DNA of 64,000 bases from Paenibacillus_AR sp051594765 (lineage in GTDB: Bacteria; Bacillota; Bacilli; Paenibacillales; NBRC-103111): the NCBI RefSeq assembly GCF_051594765.1, contig NZ_JBPPGJ010000002.1, forward strand, positions 186,001 to 250,000, read 5' to 3'. This document shows positions 34,821-43,507 of this stretch, one piece after another (the first letter of the stretch is position 1; each line of letters begins with the position of its first letter). A model generated the notes under the pieces. It was not told the DNA's origin. It ran no database searches and saw only the letters and a program-made list of their open reading frames with translations. The translations under genes were made by a program, and so were the position numbers.

Positions 34821-37544
34821 TCAGATCAGCTCAACCTCCACGTCAACGGCTTCTCCCCCTGCCGCGAGAAGCGTCTCCCGCTTGACCGCGCAGCCCTCGG
34901 GACGCTGCTCCGTCTCCACCCCCGATCCGTTCAGCCGGACGGACCGTACGGTATAGGCGCCGGCATCGGCCCCATTCGGATTGCTGTAGACAATCCGAAG
35001 CATTTTGCCCGCGAACAGGGTGACGACCCCCGCCTTGCCCTCCGCATCGAACTGGGTGCGAAGCAGCTTGGGGTCCAGCAGCAGATCGCCATACCCGCCC
35101 TTCACGCCGTATACCTCCGTCAGCTCCGTCAGCAGGAGCCAGCTGGCCGAGCCGGTCAGGTACGGGTACATGCCCCGCCCTCTCTCGTTGATATATTCAG
35201 GCACCCCGGGGTACATGCGGCTCCTCTCAAAATCCGCACTCAGCCGATAAATGGAATCCAGCACGTCATGTCCCTCGCGGACGAAGCCCCGTTTGTACAG
35301 CGCATTGGCATACATCACGGCCATGTGACTGAACATGGCTCCGTTCTCCTTGTGCCCGAACGCGAAGCCGAAGGCGCGGCCCAGATTTTGCCGGATGCCG
35401 CCGAAGTCCGTATTCAGACGGTAGCCGATCCGGGGATCCTTCAGATGCCGGTTCACCGCTGCGGCCATCTGCGCCGCCTGCTCCTCCGTCGCCGTCCCCC
35501 CCATCAGGTGGAAGACCTGCCCCGTCAAGGTCATGCGCACCCCATCCGGCGTTACCCCCTCGACCCGGTTTCCGTCGTCGTCGTAATAACCGTTGAACCA
35601 GCCGATGCCCTCCTCCTGGGCGATCCACTCCTGCTCCTGCAGATGACGAGCCAGCCATTGGCCCTTCTGTTCCAGGTCCCGGGCCGCATCTCCGATCTTC
35701 AAGGCCGTTCTGCGACCGCTCACGGTATGCCCGGTCCGTTCATAGTAAGCGTCCAGCAGCCGGTGCTTCTCCCCGATGGAGCCGTAGTCGATGGGGGCCG
35801 ATAACGTATCGAAGAGCAGGACCATCTCCTCGGAGACCTGAATCTCCGCAAGCCCCGTTCTCCTCTCCAGCTCCCGCAGCAGCTTGCCGAGCTCCATCAG
35901 GTTACTGGCATAGAAGGCGGTAAATGCCACGCTCTCTCCGCGCTTCGTCCCCATGTCCATCCCGTCGTTCCAGTCGGCTCCCTCCAGCTTGATGATGTTG
36001 TGCTCGCCCACGTGGTAGAACGGAACCAGGTTCTGCAGCAGCAGATGCTCCAGCACGGTTCCCCGGTAGATCTCCCCGTCCGCTGTCCGCTGCACGCTTC
36101 CGTCCAGAGGCTTCCACTCCAGGTCCTTGTCCTTGCACCGCTTGATGTGGATGTCCTTAAAATACGGCTGCTCCTCCAACAAAAAGCCCAAATCCCCGCT
36201 TTGGTGGAGATAGAGCAGAACGGTCAGGAAGGGCCATGCCCCGTGGTCCATCCATACGCGCGGAATGTTGTTCCGGTCGGCGATGAATTCGCCCGGCTTG
36301 CTGCCGATAATGGTGGCGTTGCTGCCGTCCATCCGGATCCCTGCAAAATTGTTCAGGAGCAGGTGGCGGACCTCCGCCGGCTCCGTGAAGAGTAGGGCCA
36401 GGCAGTCCTGCCACAGATCCCGCCAGCCCCGGCCGCCTCGCCCGTAATCATGATAGGGCAGGAAGGAGTTGCCGAAGAGGCGCCGGAGCACCGGCTGGAG
36501 CGTGACCCACTTCATCCACAGGTCGTGGTCCCGGTCACCGGACCGGAACGCCAGCTTGCCCAGCTTCGCCTCCCAATAGACGACGGATTCCTCCAGGAGC
36601 TGCCCGAACCGGGCCTCCGACAGATAGTCCCGGGCCAGCCGAGTCTCGTCGGGACGGTCCTCTTCCACGGTCAGAGCCAGGACATAGGTGCGGGACTCTC
36701 CCGGCGCCAGATCGGCTTCCCGGAACCGGAGCGCCCCCACGGACTCGTACCCTTCGGCGGAATCGCCTGCGGCCGCATGGGGCTTGGCATGGGTCACCAC
36801 AGCCTTCGGCCATTCCAGACTGCCGCCCTCGCCGATGTAATCCTCCAGCACCGGGAAGAATCCTACCGGAGCCGTCCCATCCCCCTCCGCTCCGAGGACG
36901 CTGTAGGTCACGCGGTTCACCCGGTGCCCCCGCTCGTCGAAGGACAGGGAGGGCTGCACATGGACGCCGTATTCGCCGACCGCAATGCGGTGCAGCAGGG
37001 ACGTGACGTGCCGGTGGTCCCGCAGGTCATCCGCCGAGCGGGCATACATCGGGATGGCTGCTGTCGGCGTGACGGTCAGGGTCCGGCTGCCGCCGTTCGT
37101 CAGCTTCACCCGCATGTACTCCACAGCATCGTCCGTATTCGGCACGAAGCTGGTGATCTCGGCGGTCAGCCCCAGTGCAGGGTGGGTGCGGGTGATCTTG
37201 TGCCACAGGAAGCCGGCTTCAAGCAGCGTATCCTCCCGTTTCCCGCTGAAGGCTTCCGCGTGCTGCTTCGGAGAGCTGCCGGCGGCGGACCAGACCTCCT
37301 CTCCTTCGATATGGACCCAGAAATTCCGCGACGCCCGGGAATTATGCAGATCCTCCACGGATACCGGGGGCGTCAGGAAAGTGTTGTGTCCGGTCTTCGC
37401 ATCCCCGTGCAGGGTCGGGGTCACCGAAGACATCATCCCTGCTTCGTTCACCAGCGGGAAATACAAGTATTGGGTGTCCTGCGGCGTCCGGAGGGCAAAG
37501 CTCCCGTTTTCGTTCATAAAGGTCCAGCCTTTCGGTTGATTCAT
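34821..37544 (-). CDS. GH94-family glycoside phosphorylase
   Basis: GH94 enzymes cleave beta-glucosides with phosphate to give a sugar 1-phosphate. The 907-residue protein has an N-terminal beta-sandwich (about 1-300) and an (alpha/alpha)6 barrel. Conserved blocks are RGWRDLWQDCLA, GEFIADRNNIPRVWMDHGAWP, LEGADWNDGMDMG (the DWND segment at about 524-527 carries the family's general-acid Asp) and FGFAFGHKENGAMFSH, which includes the phosphate-binding region. No signal peptide, so it acts on imported disaccharide. Specificity (cellobiose, laminaribiose, cellobionate or another) cannot be read. AGGAGGAG precedes the ATG. LacI-type control is likely. Confidence 0.9.
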   Translation of the reverse strand: MNQPKGWTFMNENGSFALRTPQDTQYLYFPLVNEAGMMSSVTPTLHGDAKTGHNTFLTPPVSVEDLHNSRASRNFWVHIEGEEVWSAAGSSPKQHAEAFSGKREDTLLEAGFLWHKITRTHPALGLTAEITSFVPNTDDAVEYMRVKLTNGGSRTLTVTPTAAIPMYARSADDLRDHRHVTSLLHRIAVGEYGVHVQPSLSFDERGHRVNRVTYSVLGAEGDGTAPVGFFPVLEDYIGEGGSLEWPKAVVTHAKPHAAAGDSAEGYESVGALRFREADLAPGESRTYVLALTVEEDRPDETRLARDYLSEARFGQLLEESVVYWEAKLGKLAFRSGDRDHDLWMKWVTLQPVLRRLFGNSFLPYHDYGRGGRGWRDLWQDCLALLFTEPAEVRHLLLNNFAGIRMDGSNATIIGSKPGEFIADRNNIPRVWMDHGAWPFLTVLLYLHQSGDLGFLLEEQPYFKDIHIKRCKDKDLEWKPLDGSVQRTADGEIYRGTVLEHLLLQNLVPFYHVGEHNIIKLEGADWNDGMDMGTKRGESVAFTAFYASNLMELGKLLRELERRTGLAEIQVSEEMVLLFDTLSAPIDYGSIGEKHRLLDAYYERTGHTVSGRRTALKIGDAARDLEQKGQWLARHLQEQEWIAQEEGIGWFNGYYDDDGNRVEGVTPDGVRMTLTGQVFHLMGGTATEEQAAQMAAAVNRHLKDPRIGYRLNTDFGGIRQNLGRAFGFAFGHKENGAMFSHMAVMYANALYKRGFVREGHDVLDSIYRLSADFERSRMYPGVPEYINERGRGMYPYLTGSASWLLLTELTEVYGVKGGYGDLLLDPKLLRTQFDAEGKAGVVTLFAGKMLRIVYSNPNGADAGAYTVRSVRLNGSGVETEQRPEGCAVKRETLLAAGGEAVDVEVELI

Positions 37545-37567
37545 CGTCTCTTCTCCTCCTATTTACT

Positions 37568-37577
37568 AAACCGGTTT
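37568..37577. promoter_or_regulatory. LacI-type operator in the GH94 promoter
   Basis: The palindrome AAACCGGTTT, within ACTAAACCGGTTTC, lies a few bases downstream of the GH94 transcription start expected from the promoter at 37587-37616. That is a typical position for repression by the adjacent LacI regulator. Confidence 0.6.
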
Positions 37578-37586
37578 CGTAATCCT

Positions 37587-37616
37587 ATTATGCTTTACGG
37601 ACCCTGTTTTTGTAAA
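37587..37616 (-). promoter_or_regulatory. Promoter of the GH94 operon
   Basis: On the minus strand, TTTACA and CATAAT are separated by 18 bases, just upstream of the palindromic operator. Confidence 0.6.
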
Positions 37617-37709
37617 GAAGCCATTGTATGAACGATGAAAAGTTCGATAAAATGCGAAAAATGGGACTTTCCATCTGATTCTCTGGAGTAGGTCGTTGTC
37701 GGATAGTAG

Positions 37710-37745
37710 CGGAAACGCTTGCTCTTTTACGAAAATTTTCGTAAA
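37710..37745. promoter_or_regulatory. Candidate cre site and 20-bp palindrome ahead of the LacI regulator gene
   Basis: CGGAAACGCTTGCT (37710-37723) matches the Bacillus cre consensus with one mismatch. The perfect palindrome TTTACGAAAATTTTCGTAAA (37726-37745) follows at once, about 40 bases before the start codon. The first suggests catabolite control; the second could be an autoregulatory site or part of the promoter. Confidence 0.5.
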
Positions 37746-37782
37746 CTGGAGCTATTCATTTCCTATCAAGCAGGTGACCCCC

Positions 37783-38823
37783 ATGACCATGAACATCAAA
37801 ACCATCGCCAAGCTGGCCGGCGTCTCCGTCTCCACCGTCTCCAAGATCATCAACAATTACAGCGACATCTCGGAGGAGACCAAGAGCAAGGTCCATGCCA
37901 TCATGCAGGAGAACGGGTACATCCCTTCCAATACGGCCAAGACCTTGGCCACCAAGCGCTCCAATCTGATCGGCGTCATCTTCGCCGGCAAGCTGAACGT
38001 GGATTTCACCCACCCGTTCTTCGTGGAGGTGCTGAACGCCTTCAAGAAGCAGATGGGGATTCTGGGCTACGATCTGCTCTTCTTCTCCAACGAGAAGTTC
38101 CACCCCAAGGGGGAGGACTATCTGGCCCGGTGCCGGCACTTCCATGTGGACGGCTGCATCATCATCTCCGGCCAGAACCTGGAGCCGGATATCGGGGAGC
38201 TGGACCGGAGCGGCATTCCCTGTATCGGCGTCGATCTGGTGCTGACCGGCGCCTCCTCCGGCCATATCATGTCGGATAACGAGAAGATTGCGGCCAAGGT
38301 GGTGGAGCACTTCTACATGCTGGGCTACCGGGACATCGGCTATATCGGGAGCACGTCTCAGTCAGAGATCTCCAGAATGCGAGAAACCGGTTTAGTGAAG
38401 GCACTGGAAAGCTGGGGACTCGGAGTCCGTCCGGAGTGGTTCATCAGGGGGGACGATTTCTACGAGGAAAGCGGCTATTGCGCGATGAAGCGCATGCTGG
38501 AGAACGGGCCGGCGCCGCGGGCGCTGTTCGCCGCCTCCGACCTGCTTGCGCTTGGAGTCATCCGTGCGCTGAAGGAGAAGGGCCTCCGGGTGCCGGAGGA
38601 TATGGCCGTCATCGGCTGTGACGACATTGAGGCGTCGCGCTATACCTCGCCTGCCCTGACCACCGTCAAGCAGGACAAGGACAAGATCGGCAAGCTGGCC
38701 GCCATGATGCTCTACGACCTGATCCATGGGCAGATCAGCGCCAGTGCCGTGGTGGTGGAGCCGGAGCTGATCGTGCGCGGATCCTGCGGAGGCGGCCGGC
38801 CGGCCGGCTCCGAGCGGTCCTGA
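37783..38823 (+). CDS. LacI-family transcriptional regulator
   Basis: The 346-residue regulator has an N-terminal helix-turn-helix and hinge (IKTIAKLAGVSVSTVSKIINNYSDISEETK) and a periplasmic-binding-protein-like sugar-sensing domain (LIGVIFAGKLNVDFTHPFFVEV; LFAASDLLALGVIRALKEKGLRVPEDMAVIGCDDIEAS). It is divergent from the GH94 operon and probably represses it through AAACCGGTTT. A second copy of that operator lies inside this gene at 38384-38393. ATG 37783 has AGGTGA upstream; ATG 37789 two codons later is possible. Confidence 0.92.
   Translation: MTMNIKTIAKLAGVSVSTVSKIINNYSDISEETKSKVHAIMQENGYIPSNTAKTLATKRSNLIGVIFAGKLNVDFTHPFFVEVLNAFKKQMGILGYDLLFFSNEKFHPKGEDYLARCRHFHVDGCIIISGQNLEPDIGELDRSGIPCIGVDLVLTGASSGHIMSDNEKIAAKVVEHFYMLGYRDIGYIGSTSQSEISRMRETGLVKALESWGLGVRPEWFIRGDDFYEESGYCAMKRMLENGPAPRALFAASDLLALGVIRALKEKGLRVPEDMAVIGCDDIEASRYTSPALTTVKQDKDKIGKLAAMMLYDLIHGQISASAVVVEPELIVRGSCGGGRPAGSERS
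38384..38393. promoter_or_regulatory. Second LacI-type operator, inside the regulator gene
   Basis: AAACCGGTTT recurs within GAAACCGGTTTAGT, the exact reverse complement of the 14-base operator context at 37566-37579, 816 bases away. It could serve as an auxiliary operator or a roadblock for autoregulation. Confidence 0.5.
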
Positions 38824-38851
38824 TGATTCCTTTGCCGGCTGCGATCCAAAT

Positions 38852-38889
38852 AAAAAAACAGGCAGGGAGCGAACTCCCTGCCTGTCTCT
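38852..38889. terminator. Bidirectional terminator between lacI-type gene and rplT
   Basis: CAGGCAGGGAG / CTCCCTGCCTG with a 4-base loop. There is a seven-A run before it, which is a T run for rplT on the minus strand. Confidence 0.88.
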
Positions 38890-38907
38890 TATGGCGCTTA
38901 AGGAATC

Positions 38908-39267
38908 TTAAGCGTTGATTTTGGTCTTGGCGGTTGCAGCCAGGTCTGCGAATGCTTTGGCATCCGTAACGGCCAGCTCGGCCAGGATCTTGCGGTTTAC
39001 ATCGATGCCGGCCAGCTTCAGGCCATGCATGAACTTGGAGTAGCTCAAGCCGTTCTGGCGGGAAGCGGCGTTGATCCGGGCGATCCACAGCTTGCGGAAG
39101 TCGCGTTTCTTTTGACGGCGATCCCGGAACGCGTACATCAGGGACTTCATAACTTGCTCGTGCGCGGTGCGGAACAGACGATGCTTGGAGCCGAAGTAGC
39201 CCTTCGCTAATTTCAGAACTTTTTTATGACGACGACGGGTGACGAACCCGCCCTTGACTCTTGCCAT
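38908..39267 (-). CDS. rplT: 50S ribosomal protein L20
   Basis: The 119-residue protein is canonical L20 (MARVKGGFVTRRRHKKVLKLAKGYFGSK), needed early in 50S assembly. In Bacillus it also represses its own operon by binding the leader. A strong AGGAGG precedes the ATG. It is the last gene of infC-rpmI-rplT. Confidence 0.98.
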   Translation of the reverse strand: MARVKGGFVTRRRHKKVLKLAKGYFGSKHRLFRTAHEQVMKSLMYAFRDRRQKKRDFRKLWIARINAASRQNGLSYSKFMHGLKLAGIDVNRKILAELAVTDAKAFADLAATAKTKINA

Positions 39268-39318
39268 AGTGGTCAGCCTCCTAAATGATTAAGTACGTTG
39301 GTACGAAGAATGCGGGAA

Positions 39319-39519
39319 TTACTTCACGTAAACGAGCAGCTGCTCGATCCGCTTAGCGTCGCCCTTGGAAACGATGGCAGATTTGCCCAGACCAGCTTTG
39401 CGGTTCGAGCTCTTCTTCTCGAGGATATGGCGTTTGAAGGCCTTGTTTCTCTTGATTTTACCGGTACCGGTTTTTGTGAAACGCTTGGCGGCGCCACGGT
39501 GTGTTTTCATCTTAGGCAT
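39319..39519 (-). CDS. rpmI: 50S ribosomal protein L35
   Basis: The 66-residue protein is canonical L35 (MPKMKTHRGAAKRFTKTGTGKIKR; HILEKKSSNRKAGL). It has AGGAGG upstream and lies 51 bases before rplT, in the universal infC-rpmI-rplT order. Confidence 0.98.
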   Translation of the reverse strand: MPKMKTHRGAAKRFTKTGTGKIKRNKAFKRHILEKKSSNRKAGLGKSAIVSKGDAKRIEQLLVYVK

Positions 39520-39646
39520 GTGCGTAAGTCCTCCTACAAATTATTGGCCAGTCAGTCGGAACTGGCGTTTCCCGGTTTTTTGCTCGTGCATCGGTCATTC
39601 ATCCCGTTCCGCTAGGAACGCTAAGCGCCGCACTGGAACCTTGCGG

Positions 39647-40153
39647 TCACTTCGGCGCCAGGATCATGATCATGCTCCGGCCTTCCAGCTTCGCCTTCCG
39701 CTCCAGAACACAGAGAGATTCGGCTTCCGCCGCGACACGCTCCAGTACGCGCAGGCCGATCTCCGAGTGGGTGATCTCCCGGCCGCGGAAACGTACGCTG
39801 CACTTCACCTTGTCCCCTTCTTCCAGGAACTTCAGGACGTTGCGGAGTTTGGTCTGGAAGTCGTGCTCATCGATGGTGGCGCTGAAGCGAACTTCCTTCA
39901 GGTCAACCACCTTCTGATTCTTACGAGCTTCCTTCTCTTTCTTCTGTGTCTCATACCGGAACTTGCCGTAATCCATGATCCGGCAAACCGGGGGCTTGGC
40001 GGTAGGGGCGACATTCACAAGATCGAGATTCGCGTCCTGCGCCATCTGAAGAGCTTCACGGAAAAGCTTGATACCCAGCTGTTCACCTTCAGATCCGATC
40101 AATCGAACTTCCTTGGCGCGGATCTCTTCGTTAACCATATGCTCCTTGCTAAT
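39647..40153 (-). CDS. infC: Translation initiation factor IF-3 (AUU start)
   Basis: IF-3 blocks premature subunit joining and proofreads the start codon. The N domain starts ISKEHMVNEEIRAKEVRLIG, and the linker and C domain (PPVCRIMDYGKFRYETQKKEKEARKNQ; RFRGREITHSEIGLRVLERV) are canonical. I place the start at the ATT of ATT-AGC-AAG-GAG, with GGAGGTGG 6 bases upstream; this matches the unusual AUU start of infC in Bacillus. Upstream in-frame codons would overlap the ribosome binding site. An AUU start allows IF-3 to limit its own synthesis. Confidence 0.95.
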   Translation of the reverse strand: MSKEHMVNEEIRAKEVRLIGSEGEQLGIKLFREALQMAQDANLDLVNVAPTAKPPVCRIMDYGKFRYETQKKEKEARKNQKVVDLKEVRFSATIDEHDFQTKLRNVLKFLEEGDKVKCSVRFRGREITHSEIGLRVLERVAAEAESLCVLERKAKLEGRSMIMILAPK

Positions 40154-40211
40154 AACCTTCCACCTCCGATTAATTCTCACCTAAATCTGGGTTAACCTGG
40201 TTTGTACAAAA

Positions 40212-40366
40212 CAAAAAGGATGCGGGCCGTAATCCGCCCACATCCTGTCTTATGTCATAAGTAACGTACATGTCGTTAACTTAAGTGACTAAGAACCAGC
40301 CAACGTTCCGGGGTGTTCACCTCGTGTCGGTCAGGTGAGAAGCGGGCGCTTCTTCTTGAATAGCAC
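40212..40366 (-). ncRNA. L20-type autoregulatory leader of infC-rpmI-rplT
   Basis: A 155-base leader runs from the predicted start near 40366 to an intrinsic terminator GGATGTGGGC/GCCCGCATCC with a T run (40212-40246). This sits ahead of infC in the same place as the L20 leader of Bacillales, where ribosomal protein L20 binding causes premature termination. The GAAGCG/CGCTTC element near the 5' end and GTTAACGACATG blocks look structured. Class assignment is from context and terminator, not from an alignment. Confidence 0.75.
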
Positions 40367-40372
40367 TATAAG

Positions 40373-40401
40373 ATCTTACCACATGCACATCTGGATGTCA
40401 A
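40373..40401 (-). promoter_or_regulatory. SigA promoter of infC-rpmI-rplT
   Basis: On the minus strand, a consensus TTGACA and TAAGAT are separated by 17 bases. Confidence 0.8.
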
Positions 40402-40436
40402 ACATGAGATTTGCCAAACCGGAATGCTGTTTGGAA

Positions 40437-41669
40437 TCAGCTTGCCTGCTTGCTCTGCACTTCCTCCAGACGGATAACGCGGGTGTGCTGGGTGTGGCTC
40501 CACTGCTTATTGTTCTGGGTGAAGAAGGCATAGAAGGTCACCGGATACCAGGAGATCAGGAATACCGGGAAGGTGATGAGCGACCTCCAGATCTTCTTGG
40601 GCGCCTTCTCCATCAGGAGGGACAACGGGAACACCAGCAGGTTCATGGCATACAGGACGCCGAAGAACCAGGGCGCATTCTCGAACAAAGAAGTGAAGTA
40701 TGGGTCGCCAGGACGGAACTGGTCGGCATACAGAACGATGGTGATCAAGCCGCCCAGGAACAAGTTGTACACGTTCAGCGCATAGATGGCGGTATCGGTT
40801 TTGGCCCAGTTGGCCTCTTTCAGTCCCTGCCAGAGCAGCGGGAAGAAGTAGCGGCGGGCTACGTCGAAGTGTCCCTGCATCCAGCGCAGACGCTGGCGAG
40901 CGGAGGCCTTGAAGCCCAGCGGCTTCTCGTCGTAGACCTTGGCGTCATAGTCGAAGTACGGGTAGATCCCCTGCTTCACGCAGCGCATGGTGAACTCCAG
41001 GTCCTCTACGAGGCTGGTAGCGCCCCATCCCATCTCGCGCAGCAGGTCGGTCTCGAAGCACATGCCGGTTCCGCCCAGATAGTTGGCCAGCTTCAGGTTC
41101 GTGCGGGGCAGCTGCCACAGGCGGTTGCAGTACCAGTAAGAAATGGCGTAAGCCGAGGTAATCCACGAATCGTGGGGGTTCTTGGTGTCCAGATAAGCTT
41201 GAACCACACGGTAACCGGAGCACAGATCATCGTTCATGTGAATCAGGAAGTCCTGTTCCACCAGGTTGTCGGCATCGAACATGACCACGCCGTCGTAGCT
41301 CTTCGGAAGCTTCCACAGCTCCTTCAGCATCCATTCGATAGCATAGCCCTTGCCGCGGAGATTCGGGTTGCGGCGCTCGAAGGCCATGACGCCCATGCTT
41401 CTGGCGATGTCTGCGGTACCGTCGGAACAGTTGTCGCAGATGACCATGATGTCATAGAGCTCTTTCGGATAGTTCAGGTTCTTCAGGTTCTCGATCAGCG
41501 CGCCAACGACCTGTTCTTCGTTGTGGGCCGCTACGAGTACGGCGAACGACTTTTGGGGAGCGAAGGACTTCTTCGTTTTCTTGCGGAACCATCCGAAGAA
41601 AGTCAGGAGCAATTGGTACAAGCCGATTAACGCCAAAACGATTTGTGTTACATACAGTATGCGGTCCAC
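40437..41669 (-). CDS. Membrane glycosyltransferase, family 2
   Basis: An N-terminal TM segment is followed by a GT-A catalytic domain and three or four C-terminal TM helices. Motifs are LVAAHNEEQVV, the DXD-like VVMFDADNLVE, VEDLEF (catalytic ED) and QRLRWMQG, the Q(Q/R)xRW motif of processive beta-glycosyltransferases such as cellulose and hyaluronan synthases. No PilZ domain is present. It may make an exopolysaccharide or glycolipid. The start is GTG 41669 with AAAGGGGG upstream. A leader of about 275 bases with structure precedes it. It lies downstream of a GT4 gene. Confidence 0.88.
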   Translation of the reverse strand: MDRILYVTQIVLALIGLYQLLLTFFGWFRKKTKKSFAPQKSFAVLVAAHNEEQVVGALIENLKNLNYPKELYDIMVICDNCSDGTADIARSMGVMAFERRNPNLRGKGYAIEWMLKELWKLPKSYDGVVMFDADNLVEQDFLIHMNDDLCSGYRVVQAYLDTKNPHDSWITSAYAISYWYCNRLWQLPRTNLKLANYLGGTGMCFETDLLREMGWGATSLVEDLEFTMRCVKQGIYPYFDYDAKVYDEKPLGFKASARQRLRWMQGHFDVARRYFFPLLWQGLKEANWAKTDTAIYALNVYNLFLGGLITIVLYADQFRPGDPYFTSLFENAPWFFGVLYAMNLLVFPLSLLMEKAPKKIWRSLITFPVFLISWYPVTFYAFFTQNNKQWSHTQHTRVIRLEEVQSKQAS

Positions 41670-42086
41670 TTCGGTAAATCCCCCTTTTTTTGGTGTAGCC
41701 CCATTGCTATCTCTATATAGTGGGTCATGGCTAATCCGTCTGACGCTACGCCGTTAATGATTTTCCTCTCTTTGCAGAGATTTGTAAAAACCCATTAAAA
41801 CTCCTTATAGCCGATATAGGAGCAATAAAGGGAATACAAATGGGAAAAACCTCCGGCATTCGCATCGGGACGCACTTTTCTCTAGTTTCTTCGTCTTCCG
41901 CCCTGTTTCATTCGAGGGCACAGGGCTTGGACCGATTTGCCAGTCCCGATTCCCATTATAAGTTATCGGTACCCGTGACACAAATCCGCCGGTCCCGCCC
42001 GCTCCACGATGATAATGGAACGGACGGACCGGCGTCGAATTGTTGCGGGGTGGCACATCATCAATCCCGAACATAGGAGCTTCGCC
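41670..42086 (-). other. Structured untranslated leader upstream of the GT2 gene
   Basis: This 417-base gap has no convincing gene. On the minus strand a promoter TTGTGT-N17-TATAAT lies at 41955-41983. The RNA would start near 41948 with CGGGAC, which can pair with GTCCCG at 41866-41871 (the ATCGGGAC/GTCCCGAT pair spans 41864-41950). Inside is a GCCCTG/CAGGGC hairpin. Nearer the gene is UCUCU-GCAA-AGAGA with a GCAA tetraloop (41767-41780) and a UAGCC/GGCUA stem. I could not match it from memory to a known riboswitch class. Confidence 0.45.
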
Positions 42087-43265
42087 CTACTTCGCGGCGG
42101 CCAACTCGGGCTTCGACATCTCCCGGGTGACGGGCAAAACTTGTCTATAGCTGTCCAAGAGCCGCGAAAAGATGGAGTCCCAGGATTGAAGCAGGCTGTA
42201 TTCCCGCCCGGCCTTGGCCATGCTGCTGCGGAGTCCGGGGTTGTCGAATAGGGATTCGATGGCGCCTGCGAAGGCCTCGGCATCCCCTACGGGACACAGC
42301 CAGCCCGTCTGCATGTGCCTGACCGTATCCTGAACGCCGCCTGCTGCAGCTCCGATCACGGGCGTGCCGGACGCCATGGACTCCAGGACCACGTTCCCGA
42401 AGGTTTCGGTGGCGGAGGGGAAGACGAACAGATCGGATGCGGCGTACAGATTGCTGAGCTCCTGTCCCTGCACGAATCCGAGGAATTTCATATCGGCCCG
42501 GTCCTTATAGGTTTCGGTCAGCTCCTTGAATAAGGGTCCGTCGCCGGCCAGAATGATCTGCGATTGCTCCCGGATCCGGTCCGGCAGCCTGTTGTAGGCG
42601 TCGATCAGCACATCCACGCTCTTCTCCGGAGCCAGACGGCCGACATAAAGCATCGTAAACTTGTCAGGATCGGCGCCGGCGTTCTCCAGGACAGCCTGGC
42701 GGTCCACATCGGGATGAAACCGGCTCACATCCACGCCGCGGCTCCAAACCTCCAGGTTATGGAAGCCCCGCTCCTCCAGATAGTGGAGGGTGGACATGGA
42801 CGGGACGTAGATTCTGCGGCAGGTCTGATGGAACCAGCCCAAGTAACGCCACAGCATCCCTTCCACCCACTGGATCTTGTAATACTGCAGATATTGGTCA
42901 AAATGCGTATGATACGATGCGACGACCGGTATCTTGTGCTTCTTCGCGTAATGCAGTCCGTACAGCCCCAGGTTGAAGGGCGTCGCACAGTGAATGATGT
43001 CGGGCTTGAATTCCATCAGCGTCTTCTTGATCGTAATCGGGTTCGGGATAGCCAACTTACACTCCGGGTACAATAAAAAGGGAATGCTGTAAAACCGTTC
43101 CACCATGGTGTTGTTGTAATCCGTTCCTGCTCCGCCTTCACTCTGGGGTGCGAATACACGGCAAGTCGCGCCTTGGCTCTCCAGATACCGTACCCACTTG
43201 CCGAGCGTCCGAGCCACTCCGTTCACATCCGGGAGAAAGGTATCCGTAAATATTGCGACCTTCAA
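42087..43265 (-). CDS. Glycosyltransferase family 4 (alpha-mannosyl/glucosyl-transferase type)
   Basis: This GT-B enzyme begins MKVAIFTDTFLPDVNGVARTLG, where the DVNGV loop is typical of GT4 enzymes that glycosylate lipids or phosphatidylinositol. Its C-terminal donor-binding region is FPSATETFGNVVLESMASGTPVIG (the EX7E motif). It probably acts at the inner membrane face on a lipid acceptor. A GTG at 43271 is too close to the AAAGGGGG site; TTG 43265 is well spaced and gives the family N-terminus. It precedes the GT2 gene on the same strand, and a PAP2 phosphatase gene diverges from it. Confidence 0.88.
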   Translation of the reverse strand: MKVAIFTDTFLPDVNGVARTLGKWVRYLESQGATCRVFAPQSEGGAGTDYNNTMVERFYSIPFLLYPECKLAIPNPITIKKTLMEFKPDIIHCATPFNLGLYGLHYAKKHKIPVVASYHTHFDQYLQYYKIQWVEGMLWRYLGWFHQTCRRIYVPSMSTLHYLEERGFHNLEVWSRGVDVSRFHPDVDRQAVLENAGADPDKFTMLYVGRLAPEKSVDVLIDAYNRLPDRIREQSQIILAGDGPLFKELTETYKDRADMKFLGFVQGQELSNLYAASDLFVFPSATETFGNVVLESMASGTPVIGAAAGGVQDTVRHMQTGWLCPVGDAEAFAGAIESLFDNPGLRSSMAKAGREYSLLQSWDSIFSRLLDSYRQVLPVTREMSKPELAAAK

Positions 43266-43507
43266 GAGCACTACCCCCTTTGATTGGTATGTACCAGCAA
43301 GATCCCGCCCTTATTGCCATTCGCACGACCATTGTATCCCTGTTGTGTAAACCGTCTATAAACCGGGCATGAAGATCCATAGAAGAAATCTTAACAATTC
43401 CTCCTGCTTGCGTTGATATTGCTATAACATTAACCCGCTATCATGAAAATATCCAACGGCATCAATGCCTGAAGTCCCGTATAAGACAAAAGAAGGAGGT
43501 TCATAGC

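Noticed and set aside
41670..41960. Cyclic-di-GMP riboswitch in the GT2 leader
   Set aside because: Some fragments resemble the class, but the conserved GACGCAAAGC core and tetraloop receptor are not in the right arrangement.
41805..42074. 89-codon minus-strand frame between the GT4 and GT2 genes
   Set aside because: No convincing ribosome binding site precedes the ATG, the product has no family pattern, and a good promoter lies inside it.
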